Below, one piece after another: positions 35,016-49,388 of a DNA stretch of 64,000 bases. Made by a program: the position numbers and the translations under genes. The stretch comes from Temnothorax longispinosus. Lineage: Eukaryota; Arthropoda; Insecta; Hymenoptera; Formicidae. The notes beneath the pieces are model-generated. The model worked only from the letters and a program-made list of their open reading frames with translations, made no database searches and had not been told where the DNA came from. The DNA is taken from contig NC_092359.1 of assembly GCF_030848805.1 (NCBI RefSeq), forward strand, positions 14,435,102 to 14,499,101, given 5' to 3'. How positions within the stretch are numbered: the stretch's first letter is position 1; every line of letters begins with the position of its first letter.

Positions 35016-37729
35016 TGGATACTACTTGTTACGCGCGGACAGGGAGGGCAAGCGGGGAGGTGGCGTAGCCTGTTACATACACGAATCATTGAGGGCCCGT
35101 GTTCTAGCGTCATCGCCTTCTGCCTTTTCGAATGCACCGGAGTACCTCATTCTCGACGTGCGAGACGGCACGTGTGAACCTCTCTTGCTCACCACCATGT
35201 ACCGTAGACCGAGGGGTAGAAATTTTAGCGAATATATCGACGCGCTTACCAGATTTTCACATAGTTACAAAAACATACTAATCACTGGCGACTTGAATTG
35301 TAATCTCCTCACCTCGACCTATGAATCCCAGCACCTGCGTGACGTGGCTTCACAATTGTCACTTGACATTGTCGAATCACAATCAACCTTTCATACTGGC
35401 TCTTCCGATTCTTGGCTTGATGTTTTTATAGTTGACAACTTGGACAAAGTACTATCATTCAGAAAGTCAGATGCTCCTTTCATCAATGGTCATGACCTCA
35501 TCGAATTAACCTATTCGTTTGAGGTTCCGTCTTTCAAAAATCGAATTTTAGTTCGGCGATGTTACAAGAAATTCAAAGAGGATAAGTTCATTGAAACACT
35601 TATCTCCAAGTTGTCTTCTTCTTTCGCACATGACATAGGTCAGATGAGCGTTAGTGCGTCTGACATTGATAAATTCTTGAATACTATTACTAGCGACTTC
35701 ACCGCCAGCTTGGATCTGCATGCCCCAATCAACACCTTTCGTGTTACCCGTCCATCGGCGCCTTGGCTCACAGAAGCCCTTAAGAGTAGAATTCGGCATC
35801 GAAACTGGCTCTACACCACCGCGCGTAGATCTGGAAACTTACTCGACTTTAAAATCTACAGGCTCTACAGAAATAACCTCACGCTCGATCTAAGAGGAGC
35901 CAGAGAGCAATTTCATATGGACAAATTGTGCAGTATTTCTGATCCGTTCAAGATGTGGCGTCAGCTGTCAAACCTTGGTCTAATTGAATCACCCCTTTCC
36001 TCACCTCTAAACTTTTTTTCACGTGACGAATTGAACGCTTACTACGCTTCTATCTCTAATCGCTGTCTCTCCTGCTCGCAATCACAATTTACCGACATCA
36101 TTCAATCAATTGTATTCGACGGACCACTTTTCAGTTTTTCTCAGATAACGTTCGATAGTTTACGTTCGGTTACGGTTTCACCATCGTCGGTTTCCTTTGC
36201 CTCAGGTTGTGACCAACTGCCTCTATCTGGCATTGCCTTAGCTCTGCCCCACATGGGAAATCTGTTAACCTCATTCTTCAATTGCTGTCTTAATTCGAGT
36301 CATTTTCCATCTCTCTGGAAGCGCGCTATTGTGCGCCCACTCTCCAAAACAAAGTCACCTGTTTCTCCTTCTGACACCAGACCCATCACCAACTTGAGTG
36401 AGCTTTCTAAATTATTTGAGAGGATTATGCACCGCCAAATCGTAGACTTCGTTACTTCAAATCATATTCTGGATGCACGACAATCTGGTTACCGCAAGAG
36501 TTACTCTACCCAGACTGTTCTTCTTCGGATATCTCATGATATTAGGAGCGCAGTTGACACGGGCAAGGTTATTATTCTTGTCCTTTTTGACTTTAGTAAA
36601 GCCTTTGACACAGTCTCGCATCTCTTATTATTGACTAAACTGAGGAAATTGGGATTCTCTGATTCAGCCCTTAGGTTGATCTTTTTGTATCTCACCGGTC
36701 GCTCCCACGCGGTTGCGGATTTGGAGGGTGTGTTCTCAGAGTGGCTACCTGTTACCTCTGGCGTCCCGCAGGGATCTGTACTAGGACCGCTCCTGTTTTC
36801 CTTATTCATCAACGATATTGGTGCTTTTCTTAATTTTACTGATCGCATGATATTCGCCGATGACACGCAGATCTATCGCAAATGCCTCTTAAGTGAATTG
36901 AATGAGGGTCTGCAGCTTGTGGCGCACGACGTCGGAATTATCGCTGAATTCGCGGCTACTAATAGATTGTCACTTAATCTGGATAAATCTAAGGTATTAA
37001 TATTGGGTGGTAAGCGGTACATGACGCAAATCAATTTCAACAGCTTACCCCTTATTTCGGTAAACGGCGCCACTATTCCGTTTGTTACAGAAGTATGAAA
37101 CTTGGGGGTCATTATGACATCTGATCTATCATGGAAAAGCCACGTCAACAACATTCCAAGAGAGTGCACCTCACGCTGCACAAGCTCAAATTCCACAAAA
37201 ACTCTCTGTCGGTTTAGTTACGTGTTATCTCGTGTCTGCACTAATCTGGCCTTTGTTGGATTATTGCTCTCTGGTTTATAACGATGTCATAGATGAGCTC
37301 AACACAAAATTGCAAAGACTCATTAATTGTGCGATTCGATTTATCTTCAATTTAAGGCGCGACGAACACATCACGCCTTATCGACATCGGCTCAGGTGGT
37401 TGTCTGTGAAAAATAGACGTCTGTACTTTCTGGGAATTAAAATGTATAAAATTTCCAATGACATGTCTCCCAGCTACCTCTCCGAGATCTTTACCAAATC
37501 TGATCCTTTGACTAAACGTTCGTCACGATTAGCAGTTCAGCATTCCTTTCAAATTCCTATCCACAGAACCGAGACTTATCACAGGTCCTTTCACCTTGCA
37601 GGAGCTTACCTGTGGAACTCGCTTCCCATTGATATAGTGTCATCCTCGTCAGTCGCGGAATTCAAGACTAAGCTCTATGACCATCTCCTTTTACTAGAGC
37701 TAGGCACCGACCAGGGATCTACCGCGTAA

Positions 37730-40448
<2,719 letters not shown>

Positions 40449-40650
40449 TCCTCCTCATCTCGCTCGAGCGCTCTCGCTCTCGATCTATATACTCTCTCTC
40501 TATCCTCCTCAGATCCTATCTCTCTGGACTCTCTCTCTCTCTCTCCTCTCCTCTAGCGATCAGATCTAGATCTCCCTCCCTCCCTCCCTCCCTCCCTCCC
40601 TCCTCCCTCCCTCCCTCCCGCTCCCTCCCTCCCTCCCTCCCTCCTCTCCT

Positions 40651-40690
<40 letters not shown>
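40449..40690 (+). repeat. CT/CCCT-rich microsatellite
   Basis: Degenerate CT tract, then (TCCC)n (about 40571-40660), then CT again, following the CAAT tail of copy C. No fourth LINE start follows. Confidence 0.95.
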
Positions 40691-40695
<5 letters not shown>

Positions 40696-41288
40696 GATAA
40701 AGAATCATATAGCAATTGTGTAAATTAGTTTCGAATCAACTATCCATCATAGAGATCAGTTTTTCATGATTAGAAACGAAACTAATATTTCGTTTGTTGT
40801 CAGCATTTAAGTATTATGCATGTCTCGAAGATCAACGATATTTTTCCGTCGTATTGTAGAAGTCGATTAAATGTACTTTATCGAATAACACTCGAATACA
40901 TTTTTATCGTTTATACGATATATGATTGTTACGATCGTTTTTTTTTTTTTAATCTATTTCCAGAATCTTTTTTACATTGTCTATTATTAGACAACGAACG
41001 TTTATAAGATAAAGTACATTTAAAATTTAATGAGCAATGAAATTTAAAATATCTAACGCGAATTTCAATTACATTTGGAGTAATTTTATAAGAGAATCGT
41101 GTTTTTTCCTAAACAAATATATATATATATATATAGTTTACTAACTTGTTAGATGTGACTGAACTGTGGGAATACCCACAGCGGGCCAACTGTGGTTCAC
41201 GTGATACTGCGATGTACTGGAGAAGTTTCTCCAAGGTTTTAAATATTTACAAATATCGGTGCGTACAGTGTAGTCTCGCGTTCAAAAC
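40691..41288. other. AT-rich spacer with small palindromes
   Basis: No gene. An inverted pair AAATGTACTTTATC (about 40870) and GATAAAGTACATTT (about 41010), a (TA)n run near 41118-41135 and an 18-bp palindrome CTGTGGGAATACCCACAG near 41165 are visible. At about 41223-41241 lies a 19-bp sequence whose exact inverse follows the gypsy element. Confidence 0.6.
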
Positions 41289-41461
41289 TGTTGTGTGATT
41301 ACGTATGTTCGAATAACCGCGCGTATTAGAGTTGCGGCGCCACTACAGGCGCGACCAATGAGTAGCGTAGGGCAGCGTTCGTAGGTTGGTACCTCGCCGA
41401 TTACCGCGCGGTAGAACAGAGACTTCCGGTAGGCTCACGAGCGAAGACACACGTCGTGCCG
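41289..41461 (+). repeat. truncated 5' LTR of the gypsy element
   Basis: Matches the first ~172 bp of the 3' LTR with at least one substitution (CAGAG here, CAAAG there, near 41418/45592). The remaining ~85 bp, including the AATAAA-bearing part, is deleted. Confidence 0.9.
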
Positions 41462-44400
41462 CACGAGCAACCACCGAATGGAATCGCTGGCTACAGAGAT
41501 TCATAGCCGCGATTAAAATTTTCAAAATTCCGGACAATCAGAAAGTGTTATATCTATTACACTACGTCGGGTCAGTAGCATTCGACGTGATCTGTAATCG
41601 GTTGGCGCCGACGGATCCATATACGAGTACATTTGACGAATTGACCGCCAGTTTTGGTGAGTTCTACGCGCCTCAACCTTTGGAGATCGCGGAGAATTTT
41701 CGTTTCTACCAGAGAAAGCAGAAAGAAGACGAAACGATCAAAGAGTACGTGGCTGCGTTGCACAAGTTAAGTGTACACTGCAATTTTGGTGCGTACTTGA
41801 AGACAGCACTGAGGAATCAGTTTGTTTTTGGCCTGGCGAGTCAACGAGCCCAGTCGAGACTGCTGGAAACGAAGGATCTAACCTTCGATAAAGCCGTCCA
41901 AGTTGCAACAGCGATGGAGTTGTCAGAAAAGGACGCTCGTCAACTACACACCGGGACAGCGGCGATCGAATATCTGGGTGCCAAGAGCAACAAAGGAGAG
42001 AAGAAGCAGCCCCGGAAAAAGAAGCCGGCAAAAAAGCCATTCAAGGATAAGAGCGAAAATAATACAGCTAATGTCGGTAAACCTAATGTTCAAAAACCTG
42101 TTGTAAATGCAAATACTAATATTTCTTGTTATAGATGCGGTGGTAACCATTTTGCAAATAAGTGCTCTTTAGACCGTAGTATTAAATGCTCTAACTGCGG
42201 GACATCAGGCCACCTGCGGAAAGTTTGCTTTGCAGCGAAACATGCGACTACGAATATAGTAGAGGAAATTGCGTTACTGGAACATACAGAGCATCGTGAA
42301 AAATATTACGAGACATTCAGAATTGAAGGTAAATTACTACGTTTCGAGGTAGACAGTGGAGCGGCAGTTTCGGTAATCAGTACAGATGCCGTACGAAAGT
42401 ATTTTCCGCATAAAAAGTTACAACCTACAAATGTACAATTAATTAATTTTTGCAAAACCTCGGTAAAAGTAGTCGGGATAATTACAGTATCGGTCGCGTG
42501 GCGTGGCAGTCTGGTCAATCTAAATTTGTACGTCTCTACCGTGAATCGCGAGCCTCTAGTGGGACGTGAATGGATTAGGCAATTACAATTGCAGCTTACA
42601 AATTCGATTAATACAATTAATGATACATGTGCTACACAAACTAGATTACAAAAGATATTACAATGTTATCGCAATAAATTACATACGGAATCTACAAAAA
42701 TTAAAGGTTTTCAAGCTAAATTGACAGTAAAGGAGAATACAACTCCTGTATTTTTGAAACCACGAACTGTGCCTTTTAAATTGTTACCGTTAGTAGAGAA
42801 GGAATTGCAAACACTAGTGCGAGACGGAGTACTTGAGAAAGTGAATACTTCGCGGTGGGCTACACCCATCGTGCCCGTACTTAAAAAAAATAATAAAATA
42901 CGCCTGTGTGGTGATTTTAGTGTAACGTTTAATCCTAACCTACTGGTGGATGAGCATCCTCTTCCTACCACTGATGAGTTATTCGCATCAATGGCAGGGG
43001 GAGATAAATTTACAAAAATAGACTTGAAACAAGCCTATTTACAAATGGAAGTCCGTGAAGAAGACCGCGAGTTAATAACATTGAATACACATAAGGGTCT
43101 TTACAGAAGCACTAGGCTCATGTACGGTATTGCATCTGCGCCCGCAATTTGGCAATGCGAGACAGAGAATATATTACAAGGAATTGACGGTATCTCAATT
43201 CTTTTAGATGATATTAGGATTACCGGGCCTAATAACGAGATCCATCTCAACCGTCTCGAACAGGTGTTGCAACGCCTAGCCAATGCTAATATACGTATCA
43301 ACGAGGAGAAATGTGAATTTTTCAAAGATAGCATAGAATATTGCGGATACAGGATCGATAAAGAAAGCATACATAAAACGGTTGGAAAAATGCAGGCAAT
43401 TGACCAGATGCCACGACCCAAAAATGTAACAGAGTTACGTTCCTTTTTAGGAATGGTTAACTATTATGGCCGTTTCATAAATAATTTAAGTACAATTCTT
43501 ACACCGTTACATACCTTTCTACAGAAGGATATTCCATTCAAATGGTCACGTGATTGCGATCGAGCCTTTCAAGAGGCTAAGCATAATTTTAAAAGCGACA
43601 CAGTATTAGTACATTTCGATACGAAGTTACCGCTCATTCTTGCTACGGACGCGAGCCCTTACGGTGTCGGGGCAGTCTTATCGCATCGTTATCCCGATGG
43701 CAGTGAGCGTGTTATACAGTATGCGTCACAAACTTTAACGGATACACAGAAAAAATACGCGCAAATAGACAGAGAAGCTTATGCGATAATATTTGGAATC
43801 CGAAAGTTTCATCAATATTTATACGGGAATAAATTTACCCTTTACAGTGACAATCGGCCTTTGGTGCAAATTTTTTCACCTTCCAAGGCTTTACCTACGT
43901 ACACAGCATTAAGAATGCAACATTATGCAGTTTTTCTACAAGGATACACTTTCGAAATTAAATACAAGAATTCTAAGTTTAACGGAAACGCCGACTGTCT
44001 ATCACGCTTGCCTATCGTTTGCGAATCTGCTGCAAAATACGATGTAGTGGATATCTTTGAGTTGGAAATATTACAAGATATGCCAATCTCGGTAGACAAG
44101 TTAGCACGCGCTACTAAAGAGGATACACAATTACAAGAGATATTAAATGCGTTACGAAATAAACAAGACATTCCTGCAAAACTACGTTTCAATATTAATC
44201 AGGCTGCGTTCAGCATATAACAGGACATACTTTTATGTAATGGAAAAATTGTTATACCGAAATCAATGCGTGAACAAGTACTACGAGAACTTCATAAGAG
44301 TCATTTTGGTATTGTCAAAATGAAGGCACTAGCGAGAAATTTATACTGGTGGCCTGGTCTCGACCGCGCTATTGAAGAAATAGCGAGAGCTTGTAGTATT

Positions 44401-45405
44401 TGTAATACATACCGAAGCGATCCACCTAAAGTGGAGGTACACGAATGGGAACCTGCAAAGGCATCTTTCGAGAGAGTACATGTTGATTACGCGGGACCTT
44501 TTATGAATACGTACCTGTTCGTATTCGTAGATGCTTTTTCAAAATGGCCTTTCGTGTATCCAGTCAAGGATATGACCGCGAGTACGACTATTCGAGTATG
44601 CAAGGAAATTTTTACAGATTTCGGGTTGCCAGAAACAATGGTAATGGATAACGGACGTAACTTTAGATCGTCCGAATTCCTAGAATTCTTGAAGACTTGC
44701 GGAATCAAACCTAAATTTACAGCACCTTATCATCCGTCTACCAACGGACAAACTGAACGTTTCGTGCAAACTGTAAAGAGTTCCTTACGCAAGATACTTA
44801 CCGATCAAAAAAATAGAGGACTAAATATAAACGATGCATTACGTATTTTTCTCGTACAATATAGAATAACCCCCCATTGCGTTACAGGGGTGGCTCCGTC
44901 TGAACGAATGTTCAAGCATCAAATGCGTTCACGTTTTACAGTTAACTTGTCGGAACCAAAAACCGTTACAAGCGTTAATGTAAATAAGAAGTTTCGAGAA
45001 TTTTCGGTGGGGGAAACGGTGCGATGCCGCAATTACAGAGGTCCATTAAAGTGGAAACGCGGCGAAATTATATATCGTACAGGGAAGCTACACTACCGAA
45101 TTAGACTTGATGACGGCCGAATTTGGGAACGGCATGTAGATCAACTTCTCCGTTCGGGGGAGTACAGGGATCACTCGGGAGAACCGGGAACAGAAATGGA
45201 TGCAAATCCACCCGACGCGATGGAGGAGCGTGAGAACGAGGCAATGCCGCAAAATATTGGCGATGCAGAAGTACCGTTGCCAGCCGAACCGGCGGAAGAT
45301 CCACCATTTCAAATGGAGGAAGCAGTAGCTCCAGAGCCTGTGCCAAGAAAGATACTTCCGGAGCGAAATAGGAGGCCGCCAGCGTGGTTGGCAGATTACC
45401 GTTAG
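41462..45405 (+). pseudogene. gypsy Gag-Pol, single frame, one stop
   Basis: Gag capsid region (WNRWLQRF, FGEFYAPQ) is followed by two zinc knuckles (CYRCGGNHFANKC, CSNCGTSGHLRKVC). Protease (VDSGAAVSVIS), RT (KIRLCGDFSVTFNPN, KIDLKQAYLQM, ILLDDIRITG) and RNase H (LATDASPYGVGAVLS) come next. A TAA at 44218-44220 interrupts the frame just before the integrase. The integrase (HKSHFGIVKMKALAR, CSICNTYR, VDYAGPF, VMDNGRNF) runs to 45405. The usual YxDD of RT reads LLDD here. An ATG within the LTR (41386) opens the fused frame. No env is seen. Confidence 0.9.
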
Positions 45406-45462
45406 TGCGAAAACGTCCTAGCGTATAACTTCTCGTATAACTTCTTTCCACGGAGGGAAGAG

Positions 45463-45720
45463 TGTTGTGTGATTACGTATGTTCGAATAACCGCGCGTAT
45501 TAGAGTTGCGGCGCCACTACAGGCGCGACCAATGAGTAGCGTAGGGCAGCGTTCGTAGGTTGGTACCTCGCCGATTACCGCGCGGTAGAACAAAGACTTC
45601 CGGTAGGCTCACGAGCGAAGACACACGTCGTGCGTGCTATTCCGAGATTGTACGCGCCAGCAAATAAAGAAAGTGTTTAGAAGCATCTTCTGGCCCTTAT
45701 TACCAGCATCTTACACTACA
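45463..45720 (+). repeat. 3' LTR of the gypsy element
   Basis: 258 bp, TGTTGTG...CACTACA, with AATAAA near 45663. Preceded by GGAGGGAAGAG, the plus-strand primer tract, and followed by the AAAAC duplication. Confidence 0.9.
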
Positions 45721-45832
45721 AAAACCTTGGAGAAACTTCAACACGCTCGCAGTATTCGCACTATATTCACATTCGCAGAACGTGTGCGGACCTGAAGAAG
45801 AAGAAGATTCGCACTATATTCCATATTAGGCC

Positions 45833-48225
45833 ATGGATAATCCTTTGGACTTGAGGACACACTCAAAAGGGGAGGCGACCCGGATAACATCCATTTCAAA
45901 GCTGGAAGCAATGGTGGATAATTTTGAATACTCTCAACCCATTATGAAACAGGCAGAGATGCCGCAACAGCCGCCAGCGCCTACAGCAGACAACGAGGTC
46001 GACAATCTGTATTCTGATATACCAAGTGCGGCTCCAACTCCGTATTCAAATCCAGCAGCAGCTGCGAAAGTCACCACCACTGAAACGGCGAGTAGTTCGA
46101 AGGCAATGCAGCCAGTTAAGAAATTGACCAAATTCCCAGTGATTCTGAAAGACATTTGGGCGTTGATTACATTTTGACAAAGCTAAAAATTGATTCAAAA
46201 AATTTGAGAAAAGATGATTTAGATCGGTTAAAGGCCTGTGTGTCATCTTTGCGAACCAGACGCAATGAAAAATTCAACGCGGCTAGCAGAAAGGCTGATA
46301 AATTTGAATTGAAAAACTCAGCCTGGCTAAATTCTGAGTTTCATCTTCCAGAATTACGCATTGAAAACAATTTTGAAAACCTCGTTTGTAAATCGAGTGC
46401 TGGTCGACGACCTCTCGAATTTCATAAAAAATCTGAACGATCTCAACGGCGAGAGATTGCGAAGATAAGTACACAGAACGAACATGATCCGAACAGAATT
46501 ATATTGGCTTGTAAACATGCAGCACGAAAATCTGGAGAGAAAGATTTGCATGCAGTTCTGCAAGAACTGTCCAAAAGTCCACATCGTCCAAGCAAAATTA
46601 GAAAGTTACTGGACACGTCGACGTCTATAAAAAAGAAAACTCCAAACGAAGCTTTATCTTTCTTATTGGACAATTCACTGACAAAAAATGTTTACATAAA
46701 TATGCGTTTAGAAGCAAGGTTATGCGGAGCAGACATTTGGCCACCGTATAATGACGTTCGAGGAGCTAAAGCACAGTGCAGACCACCGAAAGAAGTAGTT
46801 ATGATCAGCGAAACTATAGCTGAAGTTCCTCTTCAATCACTACTTAATCATACTGTACAGCGAATCGTGAACTTGCAAGAAGAAGTTATACAACAAAGTA
46901 TGAACAACACTGATCTTGATGTCGTCTTTATTTGTTCCTGGAGATTCGACGGGAGTTGTGGTCATTCAGCTTATAAACAGCGATATCAAAACGAACAAGC
47001 AGAAGCTGTTAATGATGAAAATTTGTTCGTTACTACTCTCATTCCTCTGCGATTATCATCTTCTACTGGCATCATATTCTGGAATAATCGATCGACACAG
47101 TCTGCCAGGTTTTGTCGTCCACTGAAGTTAGAATATGTCAAAGAATCCAGCGATGTAATCATGAGACAAAAGCAACTGATAGAAGATTAGATAAATCAAC
47201 TAAGGATTTTTGAAATTAGCTTGAATGATTATCGTATACGGGTACATTTTTCGTTACATTTAACTCTAATAGACGGAAAAGTTCTCAATATCATTACGGG
47301 AACCAAATCGATGCAGACTTGCCCAATATGTCACGCAACGCCGAACAAATTCAACGACCTTTCCAATCGGTTAAAAGGCTTATTTTTACCTGATCCAAAA
47401 TCACTCCAATATGGAATTAGCCCTCTGCATGCTTGGATACGACTTCTCGAGTGTTGTCTGCATATAGCATACCGAATCAACATAAAAAAGTGGCAGATGA
47501 GAAGTAAAAGTGACAAAGCTGAGTTTGCAAGACGAAAACAAGAAATTCAGACGATTCTTTGGGAAAAGTTAGGATTAAGAGTAGACAAACCAAAAACAGG
47601 AGGTAGTGGCACTACCAATGACGGAAACACGGCACGTCGAGCTTTTGAAGATCCCGATTCTTTTGCCAATTATCTTGGGTTGGACCGTCAGTTAGTGCGT
47701 AACTTCAAGATAATTTTAATTGCCCTTTCCTGCGAATTTCCAATTAATCCTGTTCGTTTTGACACATTGTGCACATCTACAGCTCAGATTTATGTCGCTC
47801 ACTACTCTTGGTATCCTATGCCTTCGACACTGCATAAAATCCTAATCCATGCTCCTGAAATCATAAACTTTTGTATGCTTCCTGTGGGAATGCTTGGTGA
47901 GGAGGCATCGGAGGCCAGAAATAAAGATTATAAAAAGTACAAGGAACGTCATAGCAGAAAGCACAGTCGTAAATCAAACTTAGAAGACATTTTCTATAGA
48001 GCGATGGACACCTCAGATCCAATTATATCGACAGTGGGTCTTCAGAGAAGAATTCAAAAGAGAACGAGACTGTCCTTTCCTTCTGAAGTGACATAATTAT
48101 TTGCGATACCTGAAGCAAATACAATTTCAAGCTATCACGTTGAGGACGAGGCCAACGATGAGGTCTCATCTGATCTTGAAGAAACACTCTCGTTCAGCGA
48201 CGTAGAACTGTCGGACGAAGATTAA
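45833..48225 (+). pseudogene. RAG1/Transib-like DDE transposase, three lesions
   Basis: One frameshift near 46153 and in-frame stops at 47188-47190 (TAG) and 48094-48096 (TAA) break a frame of about 795 codons. Motifs in order: SWRFDGSCGHSAYKQ (candidate first Asp), LIDGKVLN followed by CPICHATP (candidate second Asp plus zinc ligands), NDGNTARRAFEDP, YSWYPMPSTLHKILIH, and GEEASEARNKDYKKY with RHSRKHSR (candidate catalytic Glu). The last parts resemble the RAG1/Transib core, where an NGN(T)ARR motif precedes an H-K-x-L-x-H segment and an E-x-x-NK segment. The tail is acidic. It lies directly after the gypsy element. Family assignment is by remembered motifs; TIRs of the Transib CAC type were not found. 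Confidence 0.55.
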
Positions 48226-48263
48226 TTTCAGATCATTGATTTCTGAAGGTTTTTTTAAATAAC

Positions 48264-48556
48264 GTGAGAGGCGAGGGGAATCACTCAGAAAGCACCCCGA
48301 ATACAGTGAGAGGCGAGGGGACTCACTCAGAAAGCACCCCGAATACAGTGAGAGGCGAGGGGACTCAATCAGAAAGCACCCCGAATACAGTGAGAGGCGA
48401 GGGGACTCACTCAGAAAGCACCCCGGATACAGTGAGAGACGAGGGGACTCACTCAGAAAGCACCCCGAATACAGTGAGAGGCAAGAGGACTCACTTTAAC
48501 AAAGCACCTCGAATACAATGAGAGGCGAGGGGACTCATTTTAATAAAGCACCCCGA
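48264..48556 (+). repeat. 42-bp minisatellite, about seven copies
   Basis: Unit GTGAGAGGCGAGGGGACTCA followed by CTCAGAAAGCACCCCGAATACA. The length is a multiple of three, so it stays open as a 14-residue repeat, but nothing suggests it is translated. It begins right after the end of the RAG1-like gene. Confidence 0.9.
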
Positions 48557-48689
48557 ATTACTGATACGGTAATTAAGGGGTCTGAAATCGCACTGTAACC
48601 TCCTTGTGGTAGGCCTCGGAAACTACAGATTTTGTAGGCAAACTGCAGGCGTTTTAATTACATAATCATATTATTTTATTGTGTAGGTA

Positions 48690-49140
48690 CCATATTGGAT
48701 CCGCCATTTTGAATTTCTGAATTTTGAGTACGGATTCAAATTCAGCAACCTCGAAAACCTTTTAGTATCAAATTGCTACACAATCGGAGCATTTTTAGCA
48801 ATTTCGTCCGCCATATTGGATCCGCTATTTTGAATTTCTGAATTTTGAGTACGGATTCGAATTTAGCAACCTCGAAAACCTTTTAGTATCAAATTGCTAC
48901 ACAATCAGAGCATTTTTAGCAATTTCGTCCGTTATATTGGATCCGCCATTTTGAATTTCTGAATTTTGAGTACGGATTCAAATTCAGTAACCTCGAAAAC
49001 CTTTTAGTATCAAATTGCTACACAATCGGAGCATTTTTAGCAATTTCGTCCGCCATATTGGATCCGCCATTTTGAATTTCTCAATTTTGAGTACGGATTC
49101 GAGTTCAGCAACTCCAAAAACCTTGAACTATCATATTTTA
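48690..49140 (+). repeat. ~120-bp satellite, about 3.5 copies
   Basis: Units beginning CATATTGGATCCGCCATTTT recur near 48692, 48813, 48934 and 49054 with few changes; the last is diverged. Non-coding. Confidence 0.9.
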
Positions 49141-49388
49141 TAATAATTGGAACATTTCTAGTATTTTGGCCACTTTTTCTAGTTTCTCGGCCCACTATCC
49201 TGGTGTGATCCGGGAATGTTACCTCGATCTTATCTTATTTGACTGCTGTGAGACACCTATAGTGATCTACTTACGACTATCTGACCGACATCGCTGTGAT
49301 CCGCATGAGTAACTGTGATAGTGTGTGTAGTGACATCTGTCACTATCTATACGAACTTATTGACTACCGATTATCTTAGTGGTAACTC
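49141..49388 (+). other. 5' UTR of LINE copy D
   Basis: No coding region; assigned as the leader of the ORF1 that follows. It lacks the GTGAGT start seen in copies A-C, so the 5' end is truncated or diverged. Confidence 0.4.

Larger units (their letters stand above)
33273..37729 (+). pseudogene. LINE copy B ORF2: endonuclease and reverse transcriptase
   Basis: Part 1 (33273-33471) has FNANSLPAHL and ISETWLHS. After the hAT insertion the frame resumes at 35024 with GGGVACYIHE and GDLNCNLL. The RT follows with DTRPITNLSELSK, FSKAFDTVSH, GVPQGSVLGPLLF and IFADDTQIY. A TGA at 37096-37098 and a one-base frame change between it and 37232 break the C-terminal part, which ends at 37729. Apart from these and the hAT element it is complete. 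Confidence 0.85.
41289..45720 (+). mobile_element. Ty3/gypsy LTR retrotransposon with 5' deletion
   Basis: A 5-bp duplication AAAAC flanks it (41284-41288 and 45721-45725). The 3' LTR is 258 bp (45463-45720), starts TGTTGTGTG, ends CACTACA and follows a purine tract. The 5' LTR keeps only its first ~172 bp and is fused straight to gag at about 41461. The primer site and gag start are lost. Confidence 0.9.
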
